Positions 1 to 9,419 of a DNA stretch of 64,000 nt are shown here, piece after piece (position 1 is the stretch's first letter; each line of letters opens with the position of its first letter). Position numbers and translations under genes: made by a program. The DNA is from Haemophilus massiliensis (lineage in GTDB: Bacteria; Pseudomonadota; Gammaproteobacteria; Enterobacterales; Pasteurellaceae). The notes under the pieces were generated by a model. The model saw only the letters and a program-made list of their open reading frames with translations. It did not search any database and had not been told where the DNA came from. The stretch is taken from assembly GCA_000752995.2 (NCBI GenBank), contig LM994636.1:429146-493145 (forward strand), in the 5' to 3' direction.

Positions 1-387
1 CAGACGCACCGCCAATGAAGCGGTAATCGACCAAAATATCGCATGGGTTACCGCCACGCCGATACGAGAAATCAACAGCACCCAGAAATTCCAAGCACAA
101 GCTGAAAGAATATGGCTGGCGATAAACAGAATAAACAATTTAATCAGCAAGCTACGGCGTTCCAGTTTGGCGGTCAATAGCATAAAAGGCAGCGACAATA
201 ACGAGACAATCCAAGCATAAATGGTGATCATCAGCCCCGTTTGCGCCACCGGCATGTGAAAACCCTGCGCAATATCGGACAACAGCGCCACCGGAATAAA
301 TTCCGTGGTATTAAAAATAAACGCGGAAAAAGCCAGACAAATCACGCGCCAGAGTTTAAGGCGGCGAACAATTTTCGGTGATAACAT
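1..387 (-). CDS. sotB: Sugar efflux transporter SotB, N-terminal part (runs off the window)
   Basis: Inner-membrane MFS exporter that expels sugars such as arabinose or IPTG-like compounds in E. coli. The reverse strand is open for 129 codons from an ATG at 387 to the window edge. The translation begins [15 protein letters not shown] and continues with [17 protein letters not shown] and [14 protein letters not shown], which I recognise from E. coli SotB; the second stretch spans the MFS loop between helices 2 and 3. Four hydrophobic helices are visible. A weak AAGA lies upstream of the ATG. It is 62 bp downstream of asmA on the same strand, so it may have its own promoter. The C-terminal two thirds lie outside the window. 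Confidence 0.85.
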   Translation of the reverse strand, partial: MLSPKIVRRLKLWRVICLAFSAFIFNTTEFIPVALLSDIAQGFHMPVAQTGLMITIYAWIVSLLSLPFMLLTAKLERRSLLIKLFILFIASHILSACAWNFWVLLISRIGVAVTHAIFWSITASLAVRL

Positions 388-449
388 GAATGCAATCTTG
401 AACGAGAAAAAGACAGGTTATTTTAGCACCCCGGTATGAAATGTCATCT

Positions 450-1793
450 TTAACGCTCAAGTTTCTGTCTGAGCAGCTCTTTGATCTGATGCCGAATATC
501 CTGCGTCATCTCAATTTTATACTGCGGTGAATAGCAACTGTCGAAAAAACGCAGCGGTAAAGTGAAATCTTTATATTTTTCATCGGTTAAACCAATATTC
601 AGCGAAATGTCGCAGCGCATATCGTTAAGCTCTAGCATGCCTCTGCCGAACAGCTGAATATTGCGATTCGTCAGCCGTAAATGATCGATCAGCATGATTT
701 CTTTATCCCAACGCAAATCAGACTGCAAGCGATCGAATTGACTGTTAGCGTTTTGCAGCGCTTCGGCATCATAATTAAGCGGAAGGTGCTGAGCAATAAT
801 ATTGAGTATGTTTAAGCCGTTAAACTCACCGTTCGTGAGTTCGAAGGCCGCTTGCCCTGAAGTTATCCGCCATTGGTCAAAGAATATATTCGCCTGCACA
901 TCGCCCTTTCCGGAAATTACTGCCGGCAGTTTTAAGATATTGAACCATTTATTCACGGCAACGCCTTTGCCGGTAATTTCCAAATGAGCAAGCTGGCGTT
1001 CATCGTTTGCGTGGGGGTCAAGTTTAAAGCGGATATTCGCCATTTCTGCATTAACCAAATAGCCGGTCAACACGTCTGCTTGAGTATTCAGATCAATATT
1101 GATATAGCGAAAGGTTTCATTGTTCGAGGTGAGATCCTTTAAAATCAGGATATGATGGCCGTCTTCATGGGGTGAAAGAATGCCCTGTTCCAGACTGAAA
1201 TCAAATTGTTTTTTATCGCTGTAAAGCGGTTCGTGCAAATTCAATGCCAGTTTGAGTTGACTGAATTCCGTTTCCAGACCGGAAAAGAATACTTCCGTTT
1301 GGAGGTCAACTTGGTTATTAAGCGGGTCTTTAGCGCTAAATTGTACCATATAACGCCATTTATCCGCCGACCACAGTGCGCTCGGCTCAATCTGCTTCGT
1401 TGCGATAAAATTCATTACATTCGGTAAATCTTCCAGACAAAGTGCGGTCGGTTTTATAACAATATCCACATCATGCAAGTCGGGATTAGTAATACGCCCT
1501 TGATGCAATGCAATAGATGAAAAACGCACATCGCCAATCAGACTGTAAAGCGGATTTAGTGCGATATCGATTTGTGCAAAGGTAAACCTACGCCCTTGCT
1601 CCAATGTCAGATCGACACCTTCCAAGGTGAGTTTGGGGGAAAGAAAAAACTGAAAGTCCAGTTTTTCAAATTGAATGCCGTGCTTGTGCAAGCCGGCGGT
1701 TAGCTGACGTTCTAGCCGATCTTTTTGCACGAACATCACTGATAAGATCGCAATAACGACAACCATAAAACCCAATGCGATCTTTTTCCACAT
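450..1793 (-). CDS. asmA: AsmA-family outer-membrane/envelope assembly protein
   Basis: Predicted inner-membrane-anchored periplasmic protein of the AsmA family, which affects outer-membrane composition and is thought to act in lipid transport. An N-terminal membrane helix (residues about 5-22) precedes a long hydrophilic domain rich in beta-strand patterns; the C-terminal part (about 290-400) resembles the AsmA C-terminal repeat. At 447 residues it is clearly shorter than E. coli AsmA (about 617), with the central region reduced. It starts 3 bp after the dcd stop and uses a GAGGAT ribosome site inside the end of dcd, giving a tight udk-dcd-asmA operon as in E. coli. The gene name rests mainly on this gene order. 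A DNA uptake core lies within the gene at 1440. Confidence 0.75.
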   Translation of the reverse strand: MWKKIALGFMVVVIAILSVMFVQKDRLERQLTAGLHKHGIQFEKLDFQFFLSPKLTLEGVDLTLEQGRRFTFAQIDIALNPLYSLIGDVRFSSIALHQGRITNPDLHDVDIVIKPTALCLEDLPNVMNFIATKQIEPSALWSADKWRYMVQFSAKDPLNNQVDLQTEVFFSGLETEFSQLKLALNLHEPLYSDKKQFDFSLEQGILSPHEDGHHILILKDLTSNNETFRYINIDLNTQADVLTGYLVNAEMANIRFKLDPHANDERQLAHLEITGKGVAVNKWFNILKLPAVISGKGDVQANIFFDQWRITSGQAAFELTNGEFNGLNILNIIAQHLPLNYDAEALQNANSQFDRLQSDLRWDKEIMLIDHLRLTNRNIQLFGRGMLELNDMRCDISLNIGLTDEKYKDFTLPLRFFDSCYSPQYKIEMTQDIRHQIKELLRQKLER

Positions 1794-1796
1794 CGC

Positions 1797-2378
1797 CTAA
1801 TCCTCGCTAATCCGACTCGCGACGGCATTTTGCTGATTTTTATATTTGGCATCCCGCCGCCGATTATACGGGCGCGCCGCTTCGCCGCTCAGTACTTCGA
1901 AACTCAGCGCGCCGATCACCATATTCGGGCGCAACGCCAACGGTAGTTTGCCGGAGTTAAAAAATTCCAGCACGATTTTGCCTTCCCAACCCGGGTCGAT
2001 ACGATGTGCGGTAACGTGCACCATTAACCCAAGCCGTGCCAGCGATGAACGCCCGTCCAGCCAGCCGATAATATTTGCCGGTAATTTTACCGCTTCCAGT
2101 GTCGTTGCCAGTGCCAGTTCGCCGGGATGCAGAAAAAACGCGTCGCCGTCGGCAATCAGGATTTCTTCGCTCATCACCGCATCCAGCTGAGCGGCAACCT
2201 CTTGTTTATGACCGCTTAAATCGATGTAAGGTGCGGTATGTTCACGAAATACGCGAAAGGAATTTCCTAAGCGAACATCAATGGTGGCACCGTTAATTTT
2301 GTCATTGCTCGGGCGTGGCGTTAAAGAAATAATGCCGTCGTCCAGATAGCGTTCAATATCGGTATCACATAATCTCAT
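1797..2378 (-). CDS. dcd: dCTP deaminase
   Basis: Deaminates dCTP to dUTP in the cytoplasm, supplying dUMP for thymidylate synthesis. The 193 residues match the E. coli length exactly. The active-site stretch [12 protein letters not shown] (about 106-117) and the catalytic glutamate in GKIVLEFF (Glu138) are present, as is the trimer-forming beta-barrel pattern of the dUTPase-like fold. It lies 5 bp downstream of udk, so two pyrimidine nucleotide enzymes are co-transcribed. Identification is secure. Confidence 0.97.
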   Translation of the reverse strand: MRLCDTDIERYLDDGIISLTPRPSNDKINGATIDVRLGNSFRVFREHTAPYIDLSGHKQEVAAQLDAVMSEEILIADGDAFFLHPGELALATTLEAVKLPANIIGWLDGRSSLARLGLMVHVTAHRIDPGWEGKIVLEFFNSGKLPLALRPNMVIGALSFEVLSGEAARPYNRRRDAKYKNQQNAVASRISED

Positions 2379-2383
2379 GACGA

Positions 2384-3031
2384 TTAACCCTTATTTTTGC
2401 CTAACAGATGGCGAATCTGCGCTTTTAACATATTGATTGCAATGCGGTTCTTCCCGCCGCGTGGAACGATAATATCCGCATATTGCTTTGACGGCTCGAT
2501 AAATTGTAAAAACATCGGACGAACCGTGGCACGATATTGATCAATCACCGATTGTAATGAACGGCCGCGTTCCTGCATATCGCGTTTCAAGCGGCGGATA
2601 AAACAGATGTCCAGCGGCGTATCCACAAAGACCGAAATATTGGTTTCCTGTCGCACCCGCTCATCGGTCAGCAGCAAAATACCTTCCAGAATAATCACTT
2701 TTTTCGGCTCAAAGTGCGTCACCTCGCCGGTTCGGGTGTGCTCCACATAGCTGTAAACCGGAATATCCACCGCCTTGCCTGATTTTAGCGTGCGCAGATG
2801 TTCGATCAGCAGATTGCGATCCATGGAATTGGGATGATCGTAGTTGGTTTTAATTCGTTCCTCAAATGCCAGATGGCTTTGATCTCGATAGTAGCTGTCT
2901 TCCGAAATAATGCCGATGTCGTCACAACCGATTTCCTCGCGCAGTTCTTTATGAATGGTGGAGGCGATTAAACTTTTACCCGATGCCGATGCGCCGGCAA
3001 TAGCAATGATAATGCAAGATGGTTCTGACAT
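2384..3031 (-). CDS. udk: Uridine/cytidine kinase
   Basis: Phosphorylates uridine and cytidine to UMP and CMP in pyrimidine salvage. The P-loop is GASASGKS (residues 13-20). [10 protein letters not shown] supplies the substrate-binding aspartate and tyrosine, and NYDHPNSMD and the arginine-rich [13 protein letters not shown] lid follow. Its 215 residues compare with 213 in E. coli. It is the first gene of the udk-dcd-asmA operon; the intergenic region to the divergent afuA holds both promoters. Confidence 0.97.
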   Translation of the reverse strand: MSEPSCIIIAIAGASASGKSLIASTIHKELREEIGCDDIGIISEDSYYRDQSHLAFEERIKTNYDHPNSMDRNLLIEHLRTLKSGKAVDIPVYSYVEHTRTGEVTHFEPKKVIILEGILLLTDERVRQETNISVFVDTPLDICFIRRLKRDMQERGRSLQSVIDQYRATVRPMFLQFIEPSKQYADIIVPRGGKNRIAINMLKAQIRHLLGKNKG

Positions 3032-3142
3032 ATTGATGATCCGAATCAGTGAAAATGATAACCCGCAATTATAAAGAAAAATTTGCAGTTTGGATAATCA
3101 TTTAGCACAAGATCGGTAAATAAAACCACACAATTGTTATTC

Positions 3143-3158
3143 TGTGATTCCCTTCACG
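3143..3158 (+). promoter_or_regulatory. CRP-type site upstream of afuABC
   Basis: TGTGA-N6-TCACG differs at one base from the symmetric CRP consensus TGTGA-N6-TCACA. A -10-like hexamer TAGCAT lies at 3180-3185. A start near 3192 would put the centre of this site at about -41.5, the class II activator position. This suggests carbon control of afuABC. Read from sequence only. Confidence 0.6.
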
Positions 3159-3186
3159 TTATTTTGAGTCGGTTTCCTGTAGCATA

Positions 3187-3207
3187 CGCCCTATTTGGTA
3201 TCGGGCG
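3187..3207 (+). promoter_or_regulatory. Inverted repeat in the afuA leader region
   Basis: CGCCC and GGGCG are separated by 11 bases, about 70 bp before the afuA start and just past the proposed -10 box. It could be a repressor site or an mRNA hairpin. No T-run follows, so it is not a terminator. Confidence 0.35.
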
Positions 3208-3276
3208 AAAGAGCGAATCGTGCCACATTTTAATTGATTAACAGATAATAAGCATAAAGACATGGAGGATATCCGT

Positions 3277-4317
3277 ATGAGGCTAAAGAAAATTTCTCTT
3301 ACAATTTCGACCGCACTTTTAAGCGCGGGATTACTGGCTTCTACGCCGGCGAATGCAAAAGGGCGTCTGGTCGTGTACTGTAGCGCGACTAATGAAATGT
3401 GCGAAGCCGAAACGCAGGCTTTCGGGGCAAAATATGATGTCAAAACCGCATTTATCCGCAACGGTTCCGGCAGCACTTTTGCGAAAATCGAAGCGGAAAA
3501 AAGCAATCCGCAGGCTGATGTTTGGTATGGCGGTACACTGGATCCGCAGTCTCAAGCCGGTGAATTAGGGCTGTTGGAAGCCTATCGTTCGCCGCATGTC
3601 GAGCAGATTATCAAACGTTTTCAGGATCCGGCAAAAGTAAAAGGCAATTTAACTTCCGCTATTTATATGGGGATTCTGGGATTTGCGGTGAATACTGAAC
3701 GTTTGAAAAAACTGGGCATCAGCGATATGCCGAAATGTTGGAAAGATTTAACCGATCCGCGCTTGAAAAACGAAATTCAAATCGCCGACCCGCAAAGCTC
3801 CGGTACCGCTTATACGGCGATTGCCACCTTTGTTCAGCTGTGGGGCGAAGACAAGGCCTTTGAGTTCTTCCGGCAATTACATCCGAATATTTCGCAATAC
3901 ACCAAATCCGGTGTCACACCGTCGCGCAATACGGCACGCGGCGAAACCACCGTGGGCATCGGTTTCCTGCATGATTACGCACTGGAAAAACAGCAGGGCG
4001 CGCCGATTGAAATGATCGTGCCTTGTGAGGGTACCGGTTATGAATTGGGCGGCGTCAGCATTCTCAAAGGTGCACGCAATATGGATAATGCGAAACTGTT
4101 TGTAGACTGGGCATTATCGAAAGAGGGTCAGGAAGTGGCATGGAAAAAAGGAAAATCTTTCCAAACCTTAACCAACACAACCGCAGAACAATCGCCGGTT
4201 GCGTTTGATCCGACCAAACTTAATTTGATTAATTATGATTTTGAAAAATACGGCGCCGCCGATGAGCGTAAGCGTTTAATTAATAAATGGGTCAATGAAG
4301 TCAAATTGGCACAATAA
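3277..4317 (+). CDS. afuA: Periplasmic binding protein AfuA, likely for hexose phosphates
   Basis: Substrate-binding component of the AfuABC transporter. The ATG at 3277 is chosen over 3262 because GGAGG (3264-3268) sits 8 bp before it and the protein then begins with a clean signal peptide (MRLKKISLTI ... ANA, cleavage after about residue 27). It gives 346 residues. The family was first called a ferric-iron transporter, but the Actinobacillus pleuropneumoniae protein was later shown to bind glucose-6-phosphate and fructose-6-phosphate. The residues I recall as key there (mature His205, Asp206, Glu229) fall here on His232, Asp233 (FLHDYA) and Glu256 (EGTGYE). A terminator-like hairpin separates it from afuB. 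It carries an uptake core inside the signal-peptide codons (3310). Confidence 0.9.
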   Translation: MRLKKISLTISTALLSAGLLASTPANAKGRLVVYCSATNEMCEAETQAFGAKYDVKTAFIRNGSGSTFAKIEAEKSNPQADVWYGGTLDPQSQAGELGLLEAYRSPHVEQIIKRFQDPAKVKGNLTSAIYMGILGFAVNTERLKKLGISDMPKCWKDLTDPRLKNEIQIADPQSSGTAYTAIATFVQLWGEDKAFEFFRQLHPNISQYTKSGVTPSRNTARGETTVGIGFLHDYALEKQQGAPIEMIVPCEGTGYELGGVSILKGARNMDNAKLFVDWALSKEGQEVAWKKGKSFQTLTNTTAEQSPVAFDPTKLNLINYDFEKYGAADERKRLINKWVNEVKLAQ

Positions 4318-4331
4318 TTACTCTAACTGTG

Positions 4332-4371
4332 CAAGAATGTGGCCGTTTTGGTGACCACATTCTTGTTTTTT
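4332..4371 (+). terminator. Intra-operon hairpin between afuA and afuB
   Basis: A perfect 11-bp inverted repeat (CAAGAATGTGG and CCACATTCTTG, 12-base loop) is followed by six T residues. It ends 12 bp before the afuB ATG. It has the form of a factor-independent terminator, and partial readthrough would make binding protein in excess over permease. Confidence 0.8.
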
Positions 4372-4383
4372 CTGCGAGGCATT

Positions 4384-6441
4384 ATGAATTCCGCAACATT
4401 ACCGATTCTTGACCGTTCAATGTTTTGGGTCACGCTGGCTTTTAGCGCATTTTTACTTCTTCCCGCCACCGCACTTGATTACGGTATACTGGACAGCACC
4501 GCCGATGAGTTTTTGGCTGCTATGGGCTGGTCTTCATGGAATATCAGCATATTTTGGTTTCTTCCGCTGCTTGGTTTTTTCGTATTGCCGCGGCTGAAAC
4601 TGTCAGTGGAAACACAGGCAAAAGCGGAGTTGGGTTTAATCGCTTTTATCGCCTTGTTTACCTTTGTCAGTGCCACGCTATATCAAGTCAGCATGGGATA
4701 TGCGACAATTGTATTAGCCCTCAGTTTGACCGCACTCGCCACGTTAGCGCTGGCCAAATTGAAAATCATGCAGGGCGACAAATTCATTCTGGCGGCACTG
4801 ATCAGCATTATTTTGATTATTTTCTTTTTTATCGTTTATCCCACTGTTGCGATCTTTATTTCCATGTTTTATGACGGCGGCACCTTCGCGCCGCAACAGG
4901 TCGTCCGCATTCTCGGTCAGCAATATATTCTGCGTATTATCACCAACTCGCTAATGCTGTCGGGTTTTGTCGGGCTGATTTCAACGGTATTCGGTTTGGC
5001 GTTTGCGCTCTATACCACTCGTATCGCCAGACGCACTGCATTTATCGGTAAAATCTTTTCCATTCTGCCGATTGTTACCCCGCCTTTTGTGGTTGGTTTA
5101 GGCGTTACCTTAATGCTGGGTCGTTCCGGCTATGTGACGGAATTTCTGGATACTTATCTGGGTTTTACCAATCATAATTGGTTATACGGTTTTAGCGGTA
5201 TTGCCATTGCGCAAATTCTGGCGTTTGCGCCGATCTCCTTTATGATTCTGGACGGTGCGCTGAAATCCATCCATCCGTCAATTGAAGAAGCCTCTTATAC
5301 CCTGCGCGCAAACCGTTATCAGACATTCTATAATATTATTTTTCCATTATTGCGTCCGGCGCTGGCAAATTCGTTTTTAATCATATTTATCCAATCATTG
5401 GCGGATTTCAGCAACCCGCTGGTACTTGGCGGCAGTTTTGATGTGATTGCCACCCAGATTTATTTCTATATCGCCGGCTCACAGCTGGATTACGCCTCGG
5501 CAAGCACGCTCGGTTCTATGCTGTTAATTTTCTCCTTAGGCATTTTTATTATTCAATATTTATGGATTGGTAACCGTTCTTATGTCACCGTTTCCGGCAA
5601 ATCCTATCGCGGCGATGTGCAGGAATTGCCCGCCGGGCTTAAATACACCATTATCGCAATGCTCGGCGCTTGGGTGATATTTAATCTGGTGCTTTATGGC
5701 AGCATTTTCTACGGCAGTTTTACCGTCAATTGGGGGGTCAACTACACCCTGACCTTACAAAATTATGCCATGTTATTCGGTCAGGGGTTCAGCGACGGAG
5801 CTTGGCCTTCTCTCATCAATACATTGATTTACGCCGGTATCGCCGCTCCGTTAACCGCATTGTTCGGCTTGCTCATCGCTTATATTGTGGTACGCAAAGA
5901 TTTTCAGGGTAAAAAAAGCCTCGAATTTCTCACCATGTTGTGCTTTGCCGTGCCGGGCACCGTTGCCGGGGTTTCTTATATCCTGGCTTTTAACAATGCG
6001 CCGATGTATATCACCGGCACCGGCATCATCATTATTATTTCTATGGTCATGCGCGACTTGCCAATCGGTATGCGCGCCGCCATTGCCGGGCTGGGGCAGT
6101 TGGACAAATCGTTGGACGAAGCCTCATTATCATTAAAAGGTAGCTCCCTTAAAACGATCTGGTTTATCGTTTTTCCGCTGTTAAAACCGGCATTATTGTC
6201 TGCCTTGGTAACCAGCTTCGTGCGTGCCATGACCACCGTCAGCGCAATTATTTTCTTAGTCACCGCCGACACCCGGGTTGCCACCGCCTATATTTTAAAC
6301 CGAGTGGAAGACGGCGAATACGGCGTTGCAATCGCTTACGGCTCGATATTGATTATCGTAATGATGACCATTATTCTGCTGTTTGACTGGTTGATCGGCG
6401 ACACCCGCATTGCTCGTTCCAAAGCGAAAAAAATGCATTGA
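4384..6441 (+). CDS. afuB: Fused inner-membrane permease AfuB
   Basis: Permease of the AfuABC transporter, a tandem fusion of two binding-protein-dependent transport domains with about 12-14 hydrophobic helices. The ATG at 4384 follows GCGAGGC and gives 685 residues; the in-frame ATG at 4339 lies inside the terminator hairpin and has no ribosome site. Two EAA-type loops that contact the ATPase are visible, one in each half (IEEASYTLRANRYQTFYNIIF and LDEASLSLKGSSLKTIWFIVF). The nearest described relatives are FbpB-like permeases. Followed 71 bp later by afuC. Confidence 0.9.
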   Translation: MNSATLPILDRSMFWVTLAFSAFLLLPATALDYGILDSTADEFLAAMGWSSWNISIFWFLPLLGFFVLPRLKLSVETQAKAELGLIAFIALFTFVSATLYQVSMGYATIVLALSLTALATLALAKLKIMQGDKFILAALISIILIIFFFIVYPTVAIFISMFYDGGTFAPQQVVRILGQQYILRIITNSLMLSGFVGLISTVFGLAFALYTTRIARRTAFIGKIFSILPIVTPPFVVGLGVTLMLGRSGYVTEFLDTYLGFTNHNWLYGFSGIAIAQILAFAPISFMILDGALKSIHPSIEEASYTLRANRYQTFYNIIFPLLRPALANSFLIIFIQSLADFSNPLVLGGSFDVIATQIYFYIAGSQLDYASASTLGSMLLIFSLGIFIIQYLWIGNRSYVTVSGKSYRGDVQELPAGLKYTIIAMLGAWVIFNLVLYGSIFYGSFTVNWGVNYTLTLQNYAMLFGQGFSDGAWPSLINTLIYAGIAAPLTALFGLLIAYIVVRKDFQGKKSLEFLTMLCFAVPGTVAGVSYILAFNNAPMYITGTGIIIIISMVMRDLPIGMRAAIAGLGQLDKSLDEASLSLKGSSLKTIWFIVFPLLKPALLSALVTSFVRAMTTVSAIIFLVTADTRVATAYILNRVEDGEYGVAIAYGSILIIVMMTIILLFDWLIGDTRIARSKAKKMH

Positions 6442-6453
6442 ACAGACAAATAT

Positions 6454-6478
6454 CGCCGCACTCAACGGCATTGCGGCG
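6454..6478 (+). repeat. Intercistronic hairpin afuB-afuC
   Basis: CGCCGCA and TGCGGCG form a 7-bp GC-rich stem with an 11-base loop. There is no T-run, so it more likely stabilises or punctuates the message than ends it. Confidence 0.5.
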
Positions 6479-6512
6479 TAACAACGAATAATCAATATCA
6501 ATAGGTTGTTTT

Positions 6513-7562
6513 ATGAATAATCATGATTTCTTAGTACTAAAAAATATCACTAAAGCCTTCGGCAAATCCGTTGTGATCGACAATCTGGATCTTAGCATTA
6601 AACGCGGCACCATGGTGACGTTGCTCGGTCCTTCAGGCTGCGGCAAAACCACGGTGTTGCGCTTAGTCGCCGGTCTGGAAAGTCCGACTGCAGGACATAT
6701 TTTTATCGACGGAGAAGACGTCACCAAATCCTCCATTCAAAACCGTGATATCTGCATCGTCTTTCAGTCCTATGCCTTGTTCCCGCACATGTCTATCGGC
6801 GATAACGTCGGCTATGGTTTGCGTATGCAAGGTATTAGCGGAGAAGCTCGCCGACAACGGGTTAAAGAGGCGCTTGAACTGGTGGATCTGGCAGGGTTTG
6901 AAGATCGCTATGTCGACCAAATTTCCGGCGGTCAGCAACAGCGGGTGGCATTGGCGCGCGCTTTAGTGTTAAAACCGAAAGTGCTGCTCTTCGACGAACC
7001 GTTGAGCAATCTGGATGCCAACTTACGCCGTTCAATGCGTGAAAAAATCCGCGAATTGCAACAACGGCTAGGGATTACGTCGCTTTATGTCACGCATGAT
7101 CAGACCGAGGCGTTCGCGGTTTCCGACGAAGTTATCGTTATGCACAAAGGTAAAATCATGCAAAAAGCGCCGGCAAAAACGCTCTATCAACACCCGAATT
7201 CTCTGTTTCTGGCTAATTTCATGGGCGAAAGCAGCATTTTCGACGGCGAACTGCATCAGGGCACTATTACCGTCAACGGCTATCGCTTCACTCTGCCGCA
7301 TATTGAACGTTTCGGTCTGCCCGACGGCACCTGCTTGGTCGGCGTTCGTCCGGAAGCCGTTCGTTTAGAATCGACAGGTGAAACGGCGCAATATTGCACC
7401 ATTACCAGCGCGGTGTATATGGGAAATCACTGGGAAATCGTCGCCGACTGGAGCGGACAAGCCTTGTTGATCAACGCCAATCCCGACAGCTTTGATCCCA
7501 ATCTGCATAACGCCTATGTCCATCTCGCCGAACATGGTGTGTTTTTACTGAAAAAAGAATAG
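6513..7562 (+). CDS. afuC: ABC transporter ATPase AfuC
   Basis: Energises AfuAB. It has Walker [10 protein letters not shown] (about 39-47), Q-loop [15 protein letters not shown] signature [13 protein letters not shown], Walker [14 protein letters not shown] and the switch histidine in [11 protein letters not shown]-terminal TOBE-like regulatory domain follows (about 270-349, [12 protein letters not shown]). Its 349 residues are normal for the FbpC/PotA group. The start has AGG at 6503-6505, 7 bp upstream. Last gene of the operon, followed by a paired uptake-signal terminator. Confidence 0.93.
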   Translation: MNNHDFLVLKNITKAFGKSVVIDNLDLSIKRGTMVTLLGPSGCGKTTVLRLVAGLESPTAGHIFIDGEDVTKSSIQNRDICIVFQSYALFPHMSIGDNVGYGLRMQGISGEARRQRVKEALELVDLAGFEDRYVDQISGGQQQRVALARALVLKPKVLLFDEPLSNLDANLRRSMREKIRELQQRLGITSLYVTHDQTEAFAVSDEVIVMHKGKIMQKAPAKTLYQHPNSLFLANFMGESSIFDGELHQGTITVNGYRFTLPHIERFGLPDGTCLVGVRPEAVRLESTGETAQYCTITSAVYMGNHWEIVADWSGQALLINANPDSFDPNLHNAYVHLAEHGVFLLKKE

Positions 7563-7575
7563 CCCATAGAATGGA

Positions 7576-7614
7576 AAAGTGCGGTGGAAATTTTTCTATT
7601 TTTCACCGCACTTT
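7576..7614 (+). terminator. Paired uptake-signal terminator after afuC
   Basis: AAAGTGCGGTG and CACCGCACTTT form an 11-bp stem with a 17-base loop between afuC and the converging oxidoreductase gene. The arms are DNA uptake signals in opposite orientation, a common terminator form in this family. Confidence 0.8.
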
Positions 7615-7637
7615 GTTATATAAAAGGTAGTTTACCG

Positions 7638-8705
7638 TTACATTTTAATATTAATTTGTCTTCTTAATTTAATGGATTCCCGAGCGGCGGAAGCAACGAT
7701 AACGGCATCCGTTATTTGTTGAGTGAGTACCGATTTCTGCTGATTTACTAAATGATTCAAAACACTTTTGGCTTCAATCTCAGTGGCTCGGCTCAGCCAT
7801 AGTGGTACGATTGCATTGAGTTCATTATAACGCTGGGTGGATTTGCCGTTCTCCCGTAAAGATAGATCTGCCTCAAATTCATCATATAAATTAAACTGTT
7901 GACGTTGTCCGTTTGCCAAAGTCAACGTCATTGTAGAATTAAAGAGGTTGATGAGTAGCGCGCCGTGCTCTCCGTGTAACGAAATTCCCCATTCATGCAG
8001 CCGATAAGCGGTTCCCATTTCAAGAGATGCAAGAACACCGCTTTTAAATTGTAAGAGCAATTGAATCACATCATGATTATCAATATGCTCAGGATGAGCT
8101 CGATTAGTTGACTGCGCATAAACCGAGTGTACATCCCCTAATAACCAGCAGAGTAAATCCAGTTCATGAATCTCATTGAATAATTTTCCACCGGTTAGCG
8201 AGACATCATTTTTCCACCAGCCTTTATTTGGCGAACTATCAATCCAGCGTTGGCGGGTAGCCCTTGCAACGGTAATTTTCCCCAGCACATTTTCTTTTAT
8301 AAATTGTTTTGCTTTCATTATACCCGGCAATGTTCTTAATAAATGTCCGACAAATACTGTTTTTTGTTTTTGTTGAGCAAGCCGTTCAATCTCTATACAT
8401 TCTTGCCCTTCGATAGTAAAAGGCGTCTCAATAAAAATATGTGCGTTATGGTTAAGAGCCGCAATCGCCGGTAATTTATGCGCATTATTGTAAGTTGCGA
8501 TAATTACCAGTTCCGGCTTTGTTGCAGATAACAGTTCCTGTACATCATCATAAGCTCGGACGGCATAGCTCTCTGCTAGCTTATTTGCAAGCTGGAAGTC
8601 AAGATCGGTAAAGCCGACTAATTCTGCATTCGATTTATTAAATATGTGAGCCAGCTGTTTACCGAAAAAACCACAACCGACTAAAGCGACCTTAATTTTT
8701 TTCAT
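7638..8705 (-). CDS. Gfo/Idh/MocA-family oxidoreductase lacking the usual lysine
   Basis: NAD(P)-dependent sugar or glycoside oxidoreductase family, 355 residues. The N-terminal Rossmann domain has GCGFFG (10-15). The family signature EKP, whose lysine is normally catalytic, is ETP here (Thr94). The C-terminal domain has GGKLF followed by IHELD, like its paralogue at 13945. It overlaps gntR by 14 bp and has AGGAAA before its ATG, so both are one transcript, divergent from the ABC genes. The substrate is unknown. It may be a non-canonical enzyme, a subunit or a sensor. AT-rich with no uptake signals. Confidence 0.85.
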   Translation of the reverse strand: MKKIKVALVGCGFFGKQLAHIFNKSNAELVGFTDLDFQLANKLAESYAVRAYDDVQELLSATKPELVIIATYNNAHKLPAIAALNHNAHIFIETPFTIEGQECIEIERLAQQKQKTVFVGHLLRTLPGIMKAKQFIKENVLGKITVARATRQRWIDSSPNKGWWKNDVSLTGGKLFNEIHELDLLCWLLGDVHSVYAQSTNRAHPEHIDNHDVIQLLLQFKSGVLASLEMGTAYRLHEWGISLHGEHGALLINLFNSTMTLTLANGQRQQFNLYDEFEADLSLRENGKSTQRYNELNAIVPLWLSRATEIEAKSVLNHLVNQQKSVLTQQITDAVIVASAARESIKLRRQINIKM

Positions 8706-9405
8706 TACTGTTTCCTTTTAGTAAACATTGTCGGATTTCTTGGAAATAATACAGAATAGCTTGTTGCATTCGTTCAAGATCCTTGGCTTCAACAGCATCG
8801 ACCAACTCTCGATATTGCTGAGCAAGCGTAATAGGAGAAAGGCGAATAGGCGGAAGCTGTGTACTTAATTGTTCATAAATTTCCCAAAATGCATCCAAAT
8901 ACTGGCTAAGCAGATGGTTTTGCAGTGGTTGATAAATCAATAAATGAATTTGTTTTTCCTCCGTAATAGAAAAACAGTTTCTTAACGCATTTTCTTCTAT
9001 TACACGTACAAGAACCTGTAGTGTTCGGCTTTCATCATCGGTAATTTTCGGCAATGCCATTGGGGCGAAACCATATTGTAAAATTTCCCGTACATCAAGA
9101 ATGTCAATGATACTTTTTAGGTTATCCTGCAAGTGTAACTGAGCATAAAATGTTAATCCCCTGATCATGGGAATGAGAGAGGAGGAACCGACAAATGTAC
9201 CTACACCATGACGAATATCCAATATATGAAGAGCCTCTAGTGATTTAATGGCTTCTCGTAAACTAGATCGACTAACATTGAATAATTCAATCAGTTCATT
9301 TTCCGTCGGCATAAAATCACCGGACTTTAATTTACGCTGAATAATCAACTCTTTTATTTGTTCTTGTAAATCCAAAGAAGCCGCTTTTTTTTCAGATTTT
9401 CTCAT
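8692..9405 (-). CDS. GntR-family (FadR-type) transcriptional regulator
   Basis: Local regulator, 237 residues. A winged helix occupies about 12-75 (TENELIELFNVSRSSLREAIKSL is split over the recognition helix, with RHGVGTFV as the wing). A helical FCD-type effector domain follows (about 85-225, with the usual acidic and histidine positions less clear). It is divergent from the ABC transporter operon and starts next to a CRP site and a long inverted repeat, so it most likely represses or activates both directions in response to the transported sugar or a product. Confidence 0.9.
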   Translation of the reverse strand: MRKSEKKAASLDLQEQIKELIIQRKLKSGDFMPTENELIELFNVSRSSLREAIKSLEALHILDIRHGVGTFVGSSSLIPMIRGLTFYAQLHLQDNLKSIIDILDVREILQYGFAPMALPKITDDESRTLQVLVRVIEENALRNCFSITEEKQIHLLIYQPLQNHLLSQYLDAFWEIYEQLSTQLPPIRLSPITLAQQYRELVDAVEAKDLERMQQAILYYFQEIRQCLLKGNSNEKN

Positions 9406-9419
9406 CTTTTTCTCTTCTT

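Noticed and set aside
3091-3106. GATAATCATT, resembling half of a Fur box, upstream of afuA
   Set aside because: Only about 10 of 16 core positions fit and the flanks do not continue the symmetry; the CRP site nearby is far better. Kept only as a weak alternative.
4339-4383. Upstream ATG for afuB
   Set aside because: It falls inside the terminator hairpin with no ribosome site; the ATG at 4384 follows GCGAGGC.
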